This document shows positions 9,042 to 17,698 of a stretch of 64,000 bases of DNA, one piece after another. Source of the stretch: Pseudomonadota bacterium (GTDB taxonomy: Bacteria > Pseudomonadota > Gammaproteobacteria > Steroidobacterales > Steroidobacteraceae); contig JANXOV010000099.1 of NCBI GenBank assembly GCA_025357635.1, positions 21,987-85,986 of the forward strand. Direction: 5' to 3'. How positions within the stretch are numbered: position 1 is the first letter of the stretch; each line of letters opens with the position of its first letter. The translations under genes were made by a program, and so were the position numbers. Below the pieces are notes generated by a model. The model was given only the letters and a program-made list of their open reading frames with translations. It searched no databases and was not told the origin of the DNA.

Positions 9042-10639
9042 TGCGCCGCCCGGGAACCGCGCGAAGCGTCGCGCAGAATGGCTCGTGCCGCATTGGCGCC
9101 CGGCGCTCCCATGACGCCGCCGCCCGGATGGGTGCTCGACCCGCACATATACAGCCCGCGCACCGGGCCACGGTATTGCGCGTAGCCGGGTATCGGCCGG
9201 TTGAACAGCAATTGATCCAGCGTCAGCTCGCCCTGGAAGATATTGCCCTCGGTCAGCCCGACCTCGTTCTCGATATCCCAGGGCGTGCGGATTTCCGCAT
9301 GCAGGATCAGCTTTTTGAAGTCAGGGCTGTGCTGCGCGATGGTGTCGATGACCGTGTCGCCGAACGCCTGGCGCTTGGCCGGCGTCCAATCGCCGTCGGC
9401 CAGGCGGTACGGGCAATACTGAACGAACACCGACATGTAGTGCTTGCCATTGGGCGTCATGGTCGGATCAATCTGGGTCGGAATGAGCATGTCGATGTAG
9501 GGCGCCTGCGACCAGCGTCCCGCCTTCCAATCATCGTAGGCACGCTCGACCATCTCGATGGTGTCGGTGACGTGAAGATCGCCGCGGATGCAGGGCGAAC
9601 CCGGCGGAATGGCCGGAAAACTCGGCAGGCCGTCCAGTGCGATGTTCAACTTGCCCGACGAGCCGCGGATCTTGAAGTTCTTCACCTGCCGCACGAACTC
9701 CGGCGGCAGGTCGGATTCATCCATGGTGTTGAGGAAGGTGCGGCGTACGTCCATGTTCGACACCACCATCGGCGCGAACAGTTCTTCCCCGCCCGCCAGC
9801 CGCACACCGACCGCGCGCTCGTTGCGCACCAGGATTTTCTCCACCGGCGCCGAAGCGCGGATGCTGCCACCGCTGGCTTTCAAAGACTCACCCAGCGCCT
9901 GAGTGATCGCGCCCATGCCGCCGCGCGCAAATCCCCATGCGCCCACCGTGTCATCGATGTCGCCCATGTAGTGATGCAGCAGCACGTAAGCGGACCCCGG
10001 CGAGCGCGGGCCCAGCGCCGTGCCGATGATCGAGCTGCCGGAAAAGTGCGCCTTGACGATTTCGCTCTCGAAATACTCATCCAGAAAATCCGCGGCGCTC
10101 ATGGTCCAGAAGCGCAGTGTTTCGTACATGCGCTGTTCGCCCATGTTGTGAAATCGCTTGCCCAGGTATAGCAGCTCCTGGATGTCGCGCGGCCTGAAGG
10201 AGGTCGGATCCGGCGGTTCGCGCATCAACAAGGGCTTGATGAACTTGCATTGCCGCATGACGTCGCGCGCATAGCGCTCGTAACTTTCCGCATCGCGTTT
10301 GGAATGGCGCGCGATCTCGCGGCGGAACGCATCGTGGTTGTCATACACGGCAAGGTGGCCGCCGTCGCGCATCATGGTGCAGCCGCCCTCGTAGGGTATG
10401 ATCTGCAAACCATATTTTGGCAGCTCAAGCGTCCGGATGATCTCCGGGCGCAACAGACTGCAAACGTAGGAGCAGTTCGAATAGGTGAAGTCCTTGTACA
10501 GCTGGCGGCTGACGGCCGCGCCGCCGATGTATTCGTTGCGCTCCAGCACCAGCACGTTGAGACCCGCGCGTGCAAGATAGCAGGCGGCCACAAGGCCGTT
10601 GTGCCCCGCCCCGACGATGATGGCGTCGTGCTCCTTCAA
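9038..10639 (-). CDS. NAD(P)/FAD-dependent oxidoreductase, phytoene-desaturase-like (1)
   Basis: About 533 residues with the FAD/NAD fold IIVGAGHNGLVAACYLARAG near the N-terminus and GLYMCGSSTHPGGGVMG near the C-terminus. It is a clear paralogue of the next gene. The ORF track start (10756) lies inside the upstream aminotransferase gene. The TTG at 10639 shares a TTGA overlap with that gene's stop and is the likely start. The order aminotransferase, oxidoreductase 1, oxidoreductase 2, GcvT-like protein with overlaps of four bases or gaps of one base indicates one translationally coupled operon. Amine or amino-acid oxidation is inferred; the substrate is unknown. Confidence 0.84.
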   Translation of the reverse strand: MKEHDAIIVGAGHNGLVAACYLARAGLNVLVLERNEYIGGAAVSRQLYKDFTYSNCSYVCSLLRPEIIRTLELPKYGLQIIPYEGGCTMMRDGGHLAVYDNHDAFRREIARHSKRDAESYERYARDVMRQCKFIKPLLMREPPDPTSFRPRDIQELLYLGKRFHNMGEQRMYETLRFWTMSAADFLDEYFESEIVKAHFSGSSIIGTALGPRSPGSAYVLLHHYMGDIDDTVGAWGFARGGMGAITQALGESLKASGGSIRASAPVEKILVRNERAVGVRLAGGEELFAPMVVSNMDVRRTFLNTMDESDLPPEFVRQVKNFKIRGSSGKLNIALDGLPSFPAIPPGSPCIRGDLHVTDTIEMVERAYDDWKAGRWSQAPYIDMLIPTQIDPTMTPNGKHYMSVFVQYCPYRLADGDWTPAKRQAFGDTVIDTIAQHSPDFKKLILHAEIRTPWDIENEVGLTEGNIFQGELTLDQLLFNRPIPGYAQYRGPVRGLYMCGSSTHPGGGVMGAPGANAARAILRDASRGSRAAH

Positions 10640-11967
10640 GCGGAAACTTTGTCGACTGACACGCTGCCGGACTGCAGCGTCGTGTCCACTGCGATTTCGA
10701 ATGCAGCAAGAGTGTCCTTCAGGCAGGATTCGTCGTGCGCCTCGCAGATGAACCAAGGTTCGCGTGAATCCGGTTCACACAGGATTTTTTCATCGTGCAG
10801 CACGCGCGCCATCGCGTCGTAGAACGAATAGTCGCTGCTCTTCCAGTCACGGTAATTGCGCGGCGGCTCGGCCGCGAAGTACAAGCCGCTCATGGAAGGA
10901 TGACCGACGAAACTGTGGGCGATGCCGCGCGCATTCAGCACGGCGCGCATGCCGGCGCGCAGCCGCGTGCCGTACTCTGCGATGGTCTTGAGCGCATCGG
11001 TCTCATCGAGAATTTCCAGGGTCTTTTCCGCGGCGGCCATCGACACCGCATGCGCGGTGTAGGTGCCGCCGTGCGCCACGCCGCGGCCGAGCTTGCGCAT
11101 GATGCGTTCGCGTCCCGCCAGCACCGAAATCGGATAGCCATTGCCGACCGCCTTTGCAAAGGTGCACAGGTCGGCATGGACGCCGTACAGCTCCTGCACG
11201 CCGCCGCGCGCCACGCGGAAACCCGTCTTCACCTCGTCGATCAGCAGCACCACACCATATTTGTCGCACAACTCGCGCGCCACCTTGAGGTACTCGGGTT
11301 CGGCCGCAATCCCCAGGCAATTGCCCATGATGGGCTCGATCAGCATGCACGCGAGCCGGTTCGCGTTGCGCTTGAACACCTCTTCCAACTGATTGGCGTC
11401 GTTGGCCTGCACGAAATGCGCAAAACTGCGCGTACTCACCGGCACGCCTTCACTGTAGGGCTTGATCTCCGGATCACCCACTTGCGACCACTGATCCATG
11501 GGGGTGAACCACATGGCGGCATCGAACAGACCGTGATAGCTGCCTTCGAGAATGACGTAGTCATCCTTGCCGGTGTAGGCGCGCGCCAGGCGCAGCCCCG
11601 CCATCACGGCCTCAGTGCCGGAATTGGAAAAGCGCACGAGTTCCGCCGCCGGCACCATCTTGGAAATGCGCTCGGCCACGGTCAGTTCACGCTCGGTGGA
11701 CAAGGCAAACACACCGCCCACCTTCATGCCCTCGATGGCGGCCGCGTCCACGCGTGGATCCGCGTAGCCCAGAATCGCCGGTCCGTAGCCCAGGCGGTAG
11801 TCAACGTACACGTTGTCGTCGAGATCGGTGACGCGCGCGCCGCGTCCGTGCTTCACGTAGATCGTGCGGTCTTCGCCCCAATAACGAAAATTCGATGCAA
11901 CTCCCAAGGGCAGCTTTTTGACTGCGCGCTGGAAGTGGGCATTGCTCTTGCTGAGGTCTCTGGGCAT
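10636..11967 (-). CDS. Class III PLP aminotransferase, glutamate-1-semialdehyde-aminomutase-like
   Basis: About 443 residues with class III aminotransferase features: GTEAVMAGLRLARAYTG (phosphate-binding region), LLIDEVKTGFR (the Asp contacting the PLP pyridine nitrogen) and TFAKAVGNGYPISVLAG (Schiff-base Lys). The subfamily resembles HemL but with catabolic company. The ORF track uses TTG at 11979, but ATG at 11967 is preceded by a good ribosome site (TTGGAGTGCC) and is preferred. It is the first gene of the minus-strand operon leading to the two oxidoreductases, the GcvT-like protein and PotA. It probably transaminates an omega-amine or amino acid after demethylation; this is inference. The true hemL is expected elsewhere in the genome. 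Confidence 0.84.
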   Translation of the reverse strand: MPRDLSKSNAHFQRAVKKLPLGVASNFRYWGEDRTIYVKHGRGARVTDLDDNVYVDYRLGYGPAILGYADPRVDAAAIEGMKVGGVFALSTERELTVAERISKMVPAAELVRFSNSGTEAVMAGLRLARAYTGKDDYVILEGSYHGLFDAAMWFTPMDQWSQVGDPEIKPYSEGVPVSTRSFAHFVQANDANQLEEVFKRNANRLACMLIEPIMGNCLGIAAEPEYLKVARELCDKYGVVLLIDEVKTGFRVARGGVQELYGVHADLCTFAKAVGNGYPISVLAGRERIMRKLGRGVAHGGTYTAHAVSMAAAEKTLEILDETDALKTIAEYGTRLRAGMRAVLNARGIAHSFVGHPSMSGLYFAAEPPRNYRDWKSSDYSFYDAMARVLHDEKILCEPDSREPWFICEAHDESCLKDTLAAFEIAVDTTLQSGSVSVDKVSA

Positions 11968-12185
11968 GTGGCACTCCAATCTTTATTCTAAGGGTTTGCG
12001 CCCCGGTCGCGAGAACCTACCATTGCGGCGCCCCGGCGTCCACAGTTTTATATAACCATATAATGTCAATGAATTCAGCAGGAAACCTAATAAAATAGGC
12101 AAATACGACGTATTTTGACGCTTGCCAAAGTCTTCGTTTCCAGGTTAAATTAAACACTCATATAAATCCCACCAGGGGGCCATCA
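11968..12185. promoter_or_regulatory. Divergent promoter region with two inverted repeats
   Basis: A 218-base gap between the aminotransferase operon (minus) and the Rieske oxygenase (plus), clearly AT-rich against GC-rich surroundings. Two palindromes are visible: TTATAT-AACC-ATATAA (12048-12063) and AAATAC-GAC-GTATTT (12101-12115). Both are suitable operators for a dimeric repressor. Two BetI-like TetR regulators are encoded in this region, so TetR control of both divergent units is plausible but inferred. No convincing -35/-10 pair stands out. Confidence 0.55.
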
Positions 12186-13349
12186 GTGACCAGCCTAGCC
12201 GCCGCGAAAGAAACCGCCTCCCCCATCCAAGTCCCGCATGCGCTGCCGGCGTGGGTTTACAACAATGCGGACATGACGCGACTGGAATTGCAGCGCATCC
12301 TCATGCCCACCTGGCAGATCGTGTGCCACGTGAATTCCATTCCCAAGGCCGGCGACTACGTGACGCTGGATATCGGGCCCGAAAGCGTCTTCGCCGTGCG
12401 CGATCGGGACGGCGGGATCCGCGCTTTTCACAATGTGTGCCGCCATCGCGGCGCCCGGATTCTCGATGACCAGGGAAATTGTCCCGGCGCCATCACCTGT
12501 CCGTATCACGGCTGGTCGTACAAGCATGACGGCTCGCTCATCGGCATGCCGCTGAAGGAGACATTTCCGAATCTGGACCGCTCCACCCACGGACTGCGCC
12601 CCGTGCGCGTCGAGATCGCGCTGGGGTTCGTGTTCGTCTGCCTGTCCGGCAACCCGCCCTCCGTCACCGCGATGTGGGGCGACCTGGCCAAGGAATTCGA
12701 GCCCTACCACTTCGACAAAATGGTGCCGATTGCGCCGTTTTACTTCGAGATGTGGGAGGCGGACTGGAAAGTGGCCATGGACAATTACCTGGAGTCCTAT
12801 CACGTGCCGCTGGGGCATCCGGGACTGAACCGCATGTTCACCCCGGATTTCGAGGACCAGGCATCACGGCCGGGCATCGCACGCGGCGCCAGTTGGATGC
12901 GCGACACGCCCTCCACGCGCTGGTCCGAGCGCATGTATCAGCACCTGGCGCCGCGCACGGCGACGCACCTGCCGGAGAAGCTGCGCGGCTGTTGGCGCTT
13001 CTACAGCGTCCTGCCCAACCTGGGTATCGACGTGTTTCCGGATCAGATGTCGTTCTTCCAGGTGCTGCCGCGCGGCCCGGGCAAATGCGTCATCCGCGGC
13101 GGCATTTACGGCCTGCCCGACTCCCGCCGCGAAATGAAACTGCTGCGCTTTCTGGGCAACCGCATCAACATGCAGGTGAACAGCGAAGACCGCGGTTTGT
13201 GCGCCCGCGTGCAGCGCGGACTTGCCTCCAGCAGCTATCAGCCCGGACCATTGTCCGAACTGGAAGGCTGGATGCTGGAGTTCCACAACCTGCTGCGTGA
13301 GCGGATTCCGGAAGTTCGCCTGCCAAGCGCTCCCGCGCGATTCGCCTGA
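12186..13349 (+). CDS. Rieske non-haem iron oxygenase, alpha subunit
   Basis: A 387-residue Rieske oxygenase. The [2Fe-2S] ligands lie in CRHRGAR and CPYHGWSY, about 17 residues apart. The catalytic iron site reads DNYLESYHVPLGHPGL, giving the two His ligands; the position that is usually a bridging Asp holds Glu. A bridging Glu is known in quaternary-amine Rieske enzymes such as carnitine oxygenase CntA and relatives, so N-demethylation or C-N cleavage of a methylated amine is a reasonable inference. The GTG start at 12186 follows a strong AGGGGG site. It is transcribed away from the aminotransferase operon. No dedicated ferredoxin reductase lies nearby; the only reductase gene in the window is paaE. 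Confidence 0.85.
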   Translation: MTSLAAAKETASPIQVPHALPAWVYNNADMTRLELQRILMPTWQIVCHVNSIPKAGDYVTLDIGPESVFAVRDRDGGIRAFHNVCRHRGARILDDQGNCPGAITCPYHGWSYKHDGSLIGMPLKETFPNLDRSTHGLRPVRVEIALGFVFVCLSGNPPSVTAMWGDLAKEFEPYHFDKMVPIAPFYFEMWEADWKVAMDNYLESYHVPLGHPGLNRMFTPDFEDQASRPGIARGASWMRDTPSTRWSERMYQHLAPRTATHLPEKLRGCWRFYSVLPNLGIDVFPDQMSFFQVLPRGPGKCVIRGGIYGLPDSRREMKLLRFLGNRINMQVNSEDRGLCARVQRGLASSSYQPGPLSELEGWMLEFHNLLRERIPEVRLPSAPARFA

Positions 13350-13356
13350 AAGACAA

Positions 13357-13386
13357 CCCTGCTGCGCCAGTTCCGGCGCGGCAGGG
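13357..13386. terminator. Bidirectional hairpin terminator
   Basis: The 45-base convergent gap between the Rieske gene and the aldehyde dehydrogenase holds a GC-rich hairpin: CCCTGCTGCGCC, a six-base loop, then GGCGCGGCAGGG. Eleven of twelve stem positions pair. There is no T run, so it is a weak intrinsic or Rho-assisted terminator for either strand. Confidence 0.6.
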
Positions 13387-13394
13387 CTTGCGCA

Positions 13395-14894
13395 TCAGAC
13401 CAGATTGATCCAAGCAGACTTGGTCTGCGTATAGGAAATCAAGCTCTCCAGGCATTTGTCGCGACCCTGACCGGATTGTTTGTAACCGCCGAAGGGCTGA
13501 GTCATGTCACCGTGATCGAAGCAGTTCACCCAGATCACACCGGCCTCCAGGTCGCGCACGGCCTTGTGTGCCGTGCTCAGATTCTTGGTCCATACTGCCG
13601 CCGCCAATCCGTAGATGGAATCATTCGCCACGGCGATGGCCTCCTCGATGCCGTCGACTTCGATGGCCGCCGCCACAGGCCCGAAGATCTCTTCGCGTGC
13701 AATGGTCATTTGATTGGTGACCTTGGAGAAGAACGTGGGCTGGATGAATGCTCCCGGGTTGTCCGGCGTGGCGCCGCCGAATTCGAGTCTTGCGCCCTCT
13801 GATTTGCCGCGCGCCACGTAGCTCATGACGCGCGCGCGATGGCCCGCCGTGACCAGCGGCCCCAGATTGGTGGCCGGATCCAGCGGATCACCCGGTTGAT
13901 AGGCGGTGCGGCCGCGCTCGATGAATCGCGCAATGAATTCCTTGGCGATGGGCTTGTCGATAAGCAGGCGCGAGCCGGCGTTGCAGACTTCACCCATGTT
14001 GCCGTAGATGCCGTTGATGGCATAGGTCACGGCCACGTCCAGGTCAGGCAGATCGCCCAGGAAAATCTGCGGCGACTTCCCGCCGCACTCCAGGGCAACC
14101 CGCTTCATGTTGGATTGACCTGCATAAATCAGCATCTGTTTGCCGATCTCGGTGGAACCGGTAAAGGCGATTTTCATCACATCGTTGTGCAAAGCCAGCG
14201 CAGCGCCGGCCTGCTCGCCCAGCCCGTTGACCACGTTCAAGGCGCCCGGCGGGCCGCCGGCCTCGATGAACAATTGCGCCAGAACCAGCGCCGACAAGGG
14301 AGATTGTTCGGCGGGCTTCAACACCACCGTGTTGCCGGCCGCCAGCGCCGGCGCGATCTTCCACGCCGCCATCAGCAAGGGATAGTTCCACGGCACAATG
14401 CAGCCGACCACGCCCAGCGGTTCGCGCAGGATGTAGTGGAACGCATCCGAGGCCGTGGCCGTGACCGCGCCGTCGATCTTGTCGATGAGCTCGCCAAAAT
14501 AGGCGAAGTTCTGCGCCGCGGACGGGATGTCGATGGTGAGCATGTCGCGGATCGGCTTGCCCATGCAGAGCGTGTCGAGCAGCGCGAGTCTTTCCGCGTT
14601 CTTTTCCAAAAGACAGGACAAGCGGGCGAGTACCGCCATGCGCTCGCGTGGCGCCATGCGGCTCCAAGTCCGCCCGGCGAAGCAACGCTTGGCGGCGGCA
14701 ACTGCGTGATCGATGTCCGCCGCCTCGCCGGCGCTGACCTCGCACAACACAGTGGCCGTGGCCGGATTGATCACGGCGAATCGCCCGCCCTTGACCGAAT
14801 CCACGAACTCCCCGTCGATGAAATGACGCGTTTCGTACTTGAGCGTTGATGCGCGGGCGTGCCAGTCGGCGGTTTTCAGTTCCATAAGACTCAT
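13395..14894 (-). CDS. Aldehyde dehydrogenase (betaine/gamma-glutamyl-aminobutyraldehyde type)
   Basis: A 499-residue NAD(P)-dependent aldehyde dehydrogenase. It shows the cofactor region VPWNYPLLMAAWK, FTGSTEIGK, the general-base Glu in VALECGGKSPQ, the catalytic Cys in NMGEVCNAGSR, and EEIFGPV. The ORF track start (15152) adds 86 spurious residues. The ATG at 14894 has a GGAG site six bases upstream and gives the family N-terminus. It sits next to a BetI-like TetR and among amine-catabolic genes, so it likely oxidises an amino- or trimethylammonio-aldehyde. It might also oxidise phenylacetaldehyde from the aromatic amine dehydrogenase, since no dedicated phenylacetaldehyde dehydrogenase is present. 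Confidence 0.88.
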   Translation of the reverse strand: MSLMELKTADWHARASTLKYETRHFIDGEFVDSVKGGRFAVINPATATVLCEVSAGEAADIDHAVAAAKRCFAGRTWSRMAPRERMAVLARLSCLLEKNAERLALLDTLCMGKPIRDMLTIDIPSAAQNFAYFGELIDKIDGAVTATASDAFHYILREPLGVVGCIVPWNYPLLMAAWKIAPALAAGNTVVLKPAEQSPLSALVLAQLFIEAGGPPGALNVVNGLGEQAGAALALHNDVMKIAFTGSTEIGKQMLIYAGQSNMKRVALECGGKSPQIFLGDLPDLDVAVTYAINGIYGNMGEVCNAGSRLLIDKPIAKEFIARFIERGRTAYQPGDPLDPATNLGPLVTAGHRARVMSYVARGKSEGARLEFGGATPDNPGAFIQPTFFSKVTNQMTIAREEIFGPVAAAIEVDGIEEAIAVANDSIYGLAAAVWTKNLSTAHKAVRDLEAGVIWVNCFDHGDMTQPFGGYKQSGQGRDKCLESLISYTQTKSAWINLV

Positions 14895-14929
14895 GGGGCT
14901 CTCCGATGCGTGGAAATTACAGTTGTCGG

Positions 14930-15880
14930 CTAGTCTAGCGCAGCCGCCGGCGCGAGCAGAAAAATGAAGCCGTCGCGTTCGCACACCTCGACCGGCGCGC
15001 CGTCCGCGGCGGCGCCCGTCTCGCTGTCCGGCAGCCGCCGCGCGATGAGGCCCGCCGCGCCCCGCCGGATGACGGCGCGGCCGCCGCCGGCGCCGACCAA
15101 CAGCTCGCTGTCGGGCGCCGGCAATTGAGCCACGTGCCCGGCGAGCTGCCAAGTGCCCATCGAGGCCGCTGCCGAGGGCAGCGGCAGCTCACGCGACGCA
15201 GCACTTGTGCGCGCCCCATCGAAGCGCCCGGGAAACAGCGAACGCAGATAGCTCATGGCCCGGCGTTTGACCATATTGCGGTCGATCCGGGATTCGTCTT
15301 GAAAGGCAATATCCTGCCACAGCACCTCCAGTACGCCGATCAGCCCCAATGACACCGCATCCGGATCCAGCTGCGACTGGCCCGTGAGCGTGATCATGCG
15401 TCCGATGAGATCGCGCGTGAGCGCGGTAAAATTCGCATCCTTCTGGCCGCACAGGTCGAAGTATTCGGCGCGCGAACTGGCCTCGCCCCAGAATGAGTAC
15501 CAAACCGACACCTTGCGCGGACTGGCGATTTGCGGATCCAGGTACAGCTCCACCAGCGCTTTGAGCGCGGCCACCGGATCGCTGCGCAGCCGGGACACCG
15601 GAATCAGCAGCTGCTGCTCAAATTCGTCGGCGAGGAACTGCAGCGAGGCCACCAGCATGGCGGCCTTGGAATCAAAGTAAAACCGCACGATGCCGGGCGA
15701 CATCCTGGCGATGGCGGTGACCCGCTCCACGGTGGTGTTCGAGGGCCCGTGCACGTACAGGGCGGAAATACAGGCCTCGATCAGCCGCTGCCGCTGCATA
15801 TCCCGGGAAGTGCGCGGCGGCACGGCGCGCGGGGCGCGTCTTGGCGTGCTCTCGCGGGCGGTCTTCTTGCGGGCGGCCAC
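14930..15880 (-). CDS. TetR/AcrR family regulator with C-terminal extension
   Basis: A 316-residue TetR-type regulator. Residues about 25-75 form the helix-turn-helix (ARMSPGIVRFYFDSKAA). The ligand domain contains VWYSFWGEASSR, like BetI. Family members end near residue 215; here about 95 further residues (from about 222, rich in Ala, Gly and Arg) follow and match nothing I recognise. The extension could be a real extra domain or a fortuitously open GC-rich frame. The gene lies 35 bases upstream of the aldehyde dehydrogenase and diverges from potB, so it probably represses both in the absence of an amine ligand. Confidence 0.8.
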   Translation of the reverse strand: MAARKKTARESTPRRAPRAVPPRTSRDMQRQRLIEACISALYVHGPSNTTVERVTAIARMSPGIVRFYFDSKAAMLVASLQFLADEFEQQLLIPVSRLRSDPVAALKALVELYLDPQIASPRKVSVWYSFWGEASSRAEYFDLCGQKDANFTALTRDLIGRMITLTGQSQLDPDAVSLGLIGVLEVLWQDIAFQDESRIDRNMVKRRAMSYLRSLFPGRFDGARTSAASRELPLPSAAASMGTWQLAGHVAQLPAPDSELLVGAGGGRAVIRRGAAGLIARRLPDSETGAAADGAPVEVCERDGFIFLLAPAAALD

Positions 15881-15939
15881 TTTAGCGTCCCGGCATCCGG
15901 GATTGCCAAAGGCACCGGCCTCTGGTCAGATTGGCAGCA

Positions 15940-16863
15940 GTGAATCCCGCAATTCTCACCTCATCGAACGCACACCCGGGCTGGCTGCAAAGGCACAACC
16001 GCTGGCTGATCATCTTCCCACCGTTCATGTTTCTGCTCGTCTTCTTTCTGATCCCGTTCGGATTTGCGTTGATGATCAGTTTCGCGCAGACGGCAATTCA
16101 CGTGCCGCCGTACACCAGCATCGTATCCATATCGCCGGATTCGCGCATCGATTTATCACTGCACCTGGGCAACTATAAATATCTCTTCACCGACGAAGTG
16201 TATGCGATCGCCTATCTGTACTCGCTGAAGACCGCGTTCTTTTCCACGCTGATCTGCCTGGTGCTTGGATTCCCCATGGCCTATGCCATATCCCGCACCT
16301 CCAAGAGCACGCAGAACGTCCTGTTGCTGCTCATCATTCTGCCCTTTTGGACCTCCTTTCTGCTGCGTGTCTACGCGCTGGAGGGAATCATCCGCGAAAA
16401 CGGCCTCATCAATTCGGCGCTGCTATGGCTGGGGCTGATCGACCAACCGCTGAAGATCATGCGCACGAGCCTCGCGGTGTATCTGGGCATCATCTACTCC
16501 TACCTGCCCTTCATGGTGCTGCCTCTTTTCGCCACCCTGGAGAAGCTCGACCACTCGCTGCTGGAGGCGGCCGCGGACCTGGGCAGCCGCCCTTGGCGGG
16601 CGTTCGTGGATGTCACGCTGCCACTGGCCATGCCGGGCATCATCGCCGGATCCATGCTCGTCTTCATACCGGCCGTTGGCGAGTTCGTGATTCCCACACT
16701 GCTTGGCGGGCCCGACAATCTCATGATCGGGCGCGTGCTATGGGACGAGTTCTTCGGCAATCGCGACTGGCCGGTTGCCTCCGCGGTGGCCATCGTATTT
16801 CTGGTGCTGCTCGTGGGGCCGATCGCCCTGTATCAGCACTACCAGGCAAAAGAATTGGAGTGA
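15940..16863 (+). CDS. potB: ABC transporter permease, PotB-like
   Basis: Inner-membrane permease of the polyamine-type importer, about 307 residues with six predicted membrane segments. The ATPase-docking EAA loop is visible as LLEAAADLGSRPWRAFVDVTLPLAMPG. The ORF track uses TTG at 15931; the GTG at 15940 is equally possible and neither has a clear ribosome site. potC follows four bases after the stop. The partner ATPase (5.1-6.3 kb) and binding protein (18.4-19.5 kb) are encoded in the same amine-catabolic region. Confidence 0.87.
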   Translation: MNPAILTSSNAHPGWLQRHNRWLIIFPPFMFLLVFFLIPFGFALMISFAQTAIHVPPYTSIVSISPDSRIDLSLHLGNYKYLFTDEVYAIAYLYSLKTAFFSTLICLVLGFPMAYAISRTSKSTQNVLLLLIILPFWTSFLLRVYALEGIIRENGLINSALLWLGLIDQPLKIMRTSLAVYLGIIYSYLPFMVLPLFATLEKLDHSLLEAAADLGSRPWRAFVDVTLPLAMPGIIAGSMLVFIPAVGEFVIPTLLGGPDNLMIGRVLWDEFFGNRDWPVASAVAIVFLVLLVGPIALYQHYQAKELE

Positions 16864-16867
16864 GCGC

Positions 16868-17698
16868 TTGAAAGAGGGCCCGTCCGCATTTCTGATCACC
16901 GTCCTGTGCGCAGGGATCGCGATCCTGTACATCCCGATGATCGTGCTGATCGCCTACTCGTTCAATGCATCGGCGCTGGTCAGCGTCTGGGGCGGGTTCA
17001 CCACGGCCTGGTACGCAACGCTGCTGCACAATGATCAGATGCTCGATGCAGCGTGGCTGTCGCTCAAGATCGGGATCGTGGCATCGACCTGCGCCGTCGT
17101 GCTGGGCACGCTGGCTGCCATCGCGTTGGTGCGCTTCAGGACCTTCCATGGGCGGTTTCTTCTGACCAGCATGGTCAATGCGCCGCTGGTCATGCCGGAG
17201 ATCATCACCGGCATCACACAGCTCCTGCTGTTCGTGGCCATGTTCAACCTGCTCGGCTGGCCGCACCGGGGATTCACGACCATCGTGTTGTCCCACGTCG
17301 CCTTCTGCACCGCGTACGTGACCATCACCGTGCAATCGCGCCTCGCCAGCGCGGACCGCTCCTACGAAGAGGCAGCGATGGATCTGGGCGCAAGTCCGGT
17401 GCGCGCCTTCATGGACACTACACTGCCGCTCATTTCGCCGGCACTCGCATCGAGCTGGCTGCTGAGCTTCACGCTGTCGCTGGATGACCTGGTGATTTCG
17501 AGCTTCGTGTCGGGGCCCGGCGCCAGCACGCTGCCGATGGTGATATTTTCAAAGGCGAAACTGGGCATCAGTCCGGATGTGAACGCGCTTGCCAGTCTCA
17601 TCATCGGCATTGTCGGCATCTGCGTGATCGCCGCGGGCGTGCTGATGCGCCGCACCGAGCGGCAGAGACTGGCGGACGCTCAATTGGCTTCAGACTGA
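16868..17698 (+). CDS. potC: ABC transporter permease, PotC-like
   Basis: Second permease of the importer, about 276 residues with six membrane segments. Its EAA motif reads YEEAAMDLGASPVRAFMDTTLPLISP. The ORF track entry begins at 16775, inside potB. The in-frame TTG at 16868 immediately follows the potB stop and is the likely start. Its last nine bases overlap the end of the convergent HD-domain gene. It would pair with PotB to import a polyamine-like or betaine-like cation. Confidence 0.86.
   Translation: MKEGPSAFLITVLCAGIAILYIPMIVLIAYSFNASALVSVWGGFTTAWYATLLHNDQMLDAAWLSLKIGIVASTCAVVLGTLAAIALVRFRTFHGRFLLTSMVNAPLVMPEIITGITQLLLFVAMFNLLGWPHRGFTTIVLSHVAFCTAYVTITVQSRLASADRSYEEAAMDLGASPVRAFMDTTLPLISPALASSWLLSFTLSLDDLVISSFVSGPGASTLPMVIFSKAKLGISPDVNALASLIIGIVGICVIAAGVLMRRTERQRLADAQLASD

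Noticed and set aside
7488-10639. Carotenoid desaturase pair (crtI-like) as part of a photosynthesis cluster
   Set aside because: The proteins share the superfamily fold but are in an amine operon with aminotransferase, GcvT-like and transporter genes, and no crt partner genes occur.
10636-11967. hemL for tetrapyrrole synthesis linked to the bch genes
   Set aside because: It is 36 kb from the bch genes and the first gene of an amine-catabolic operon; sequence similarity to HemL is shared by many class III aminotransferases.
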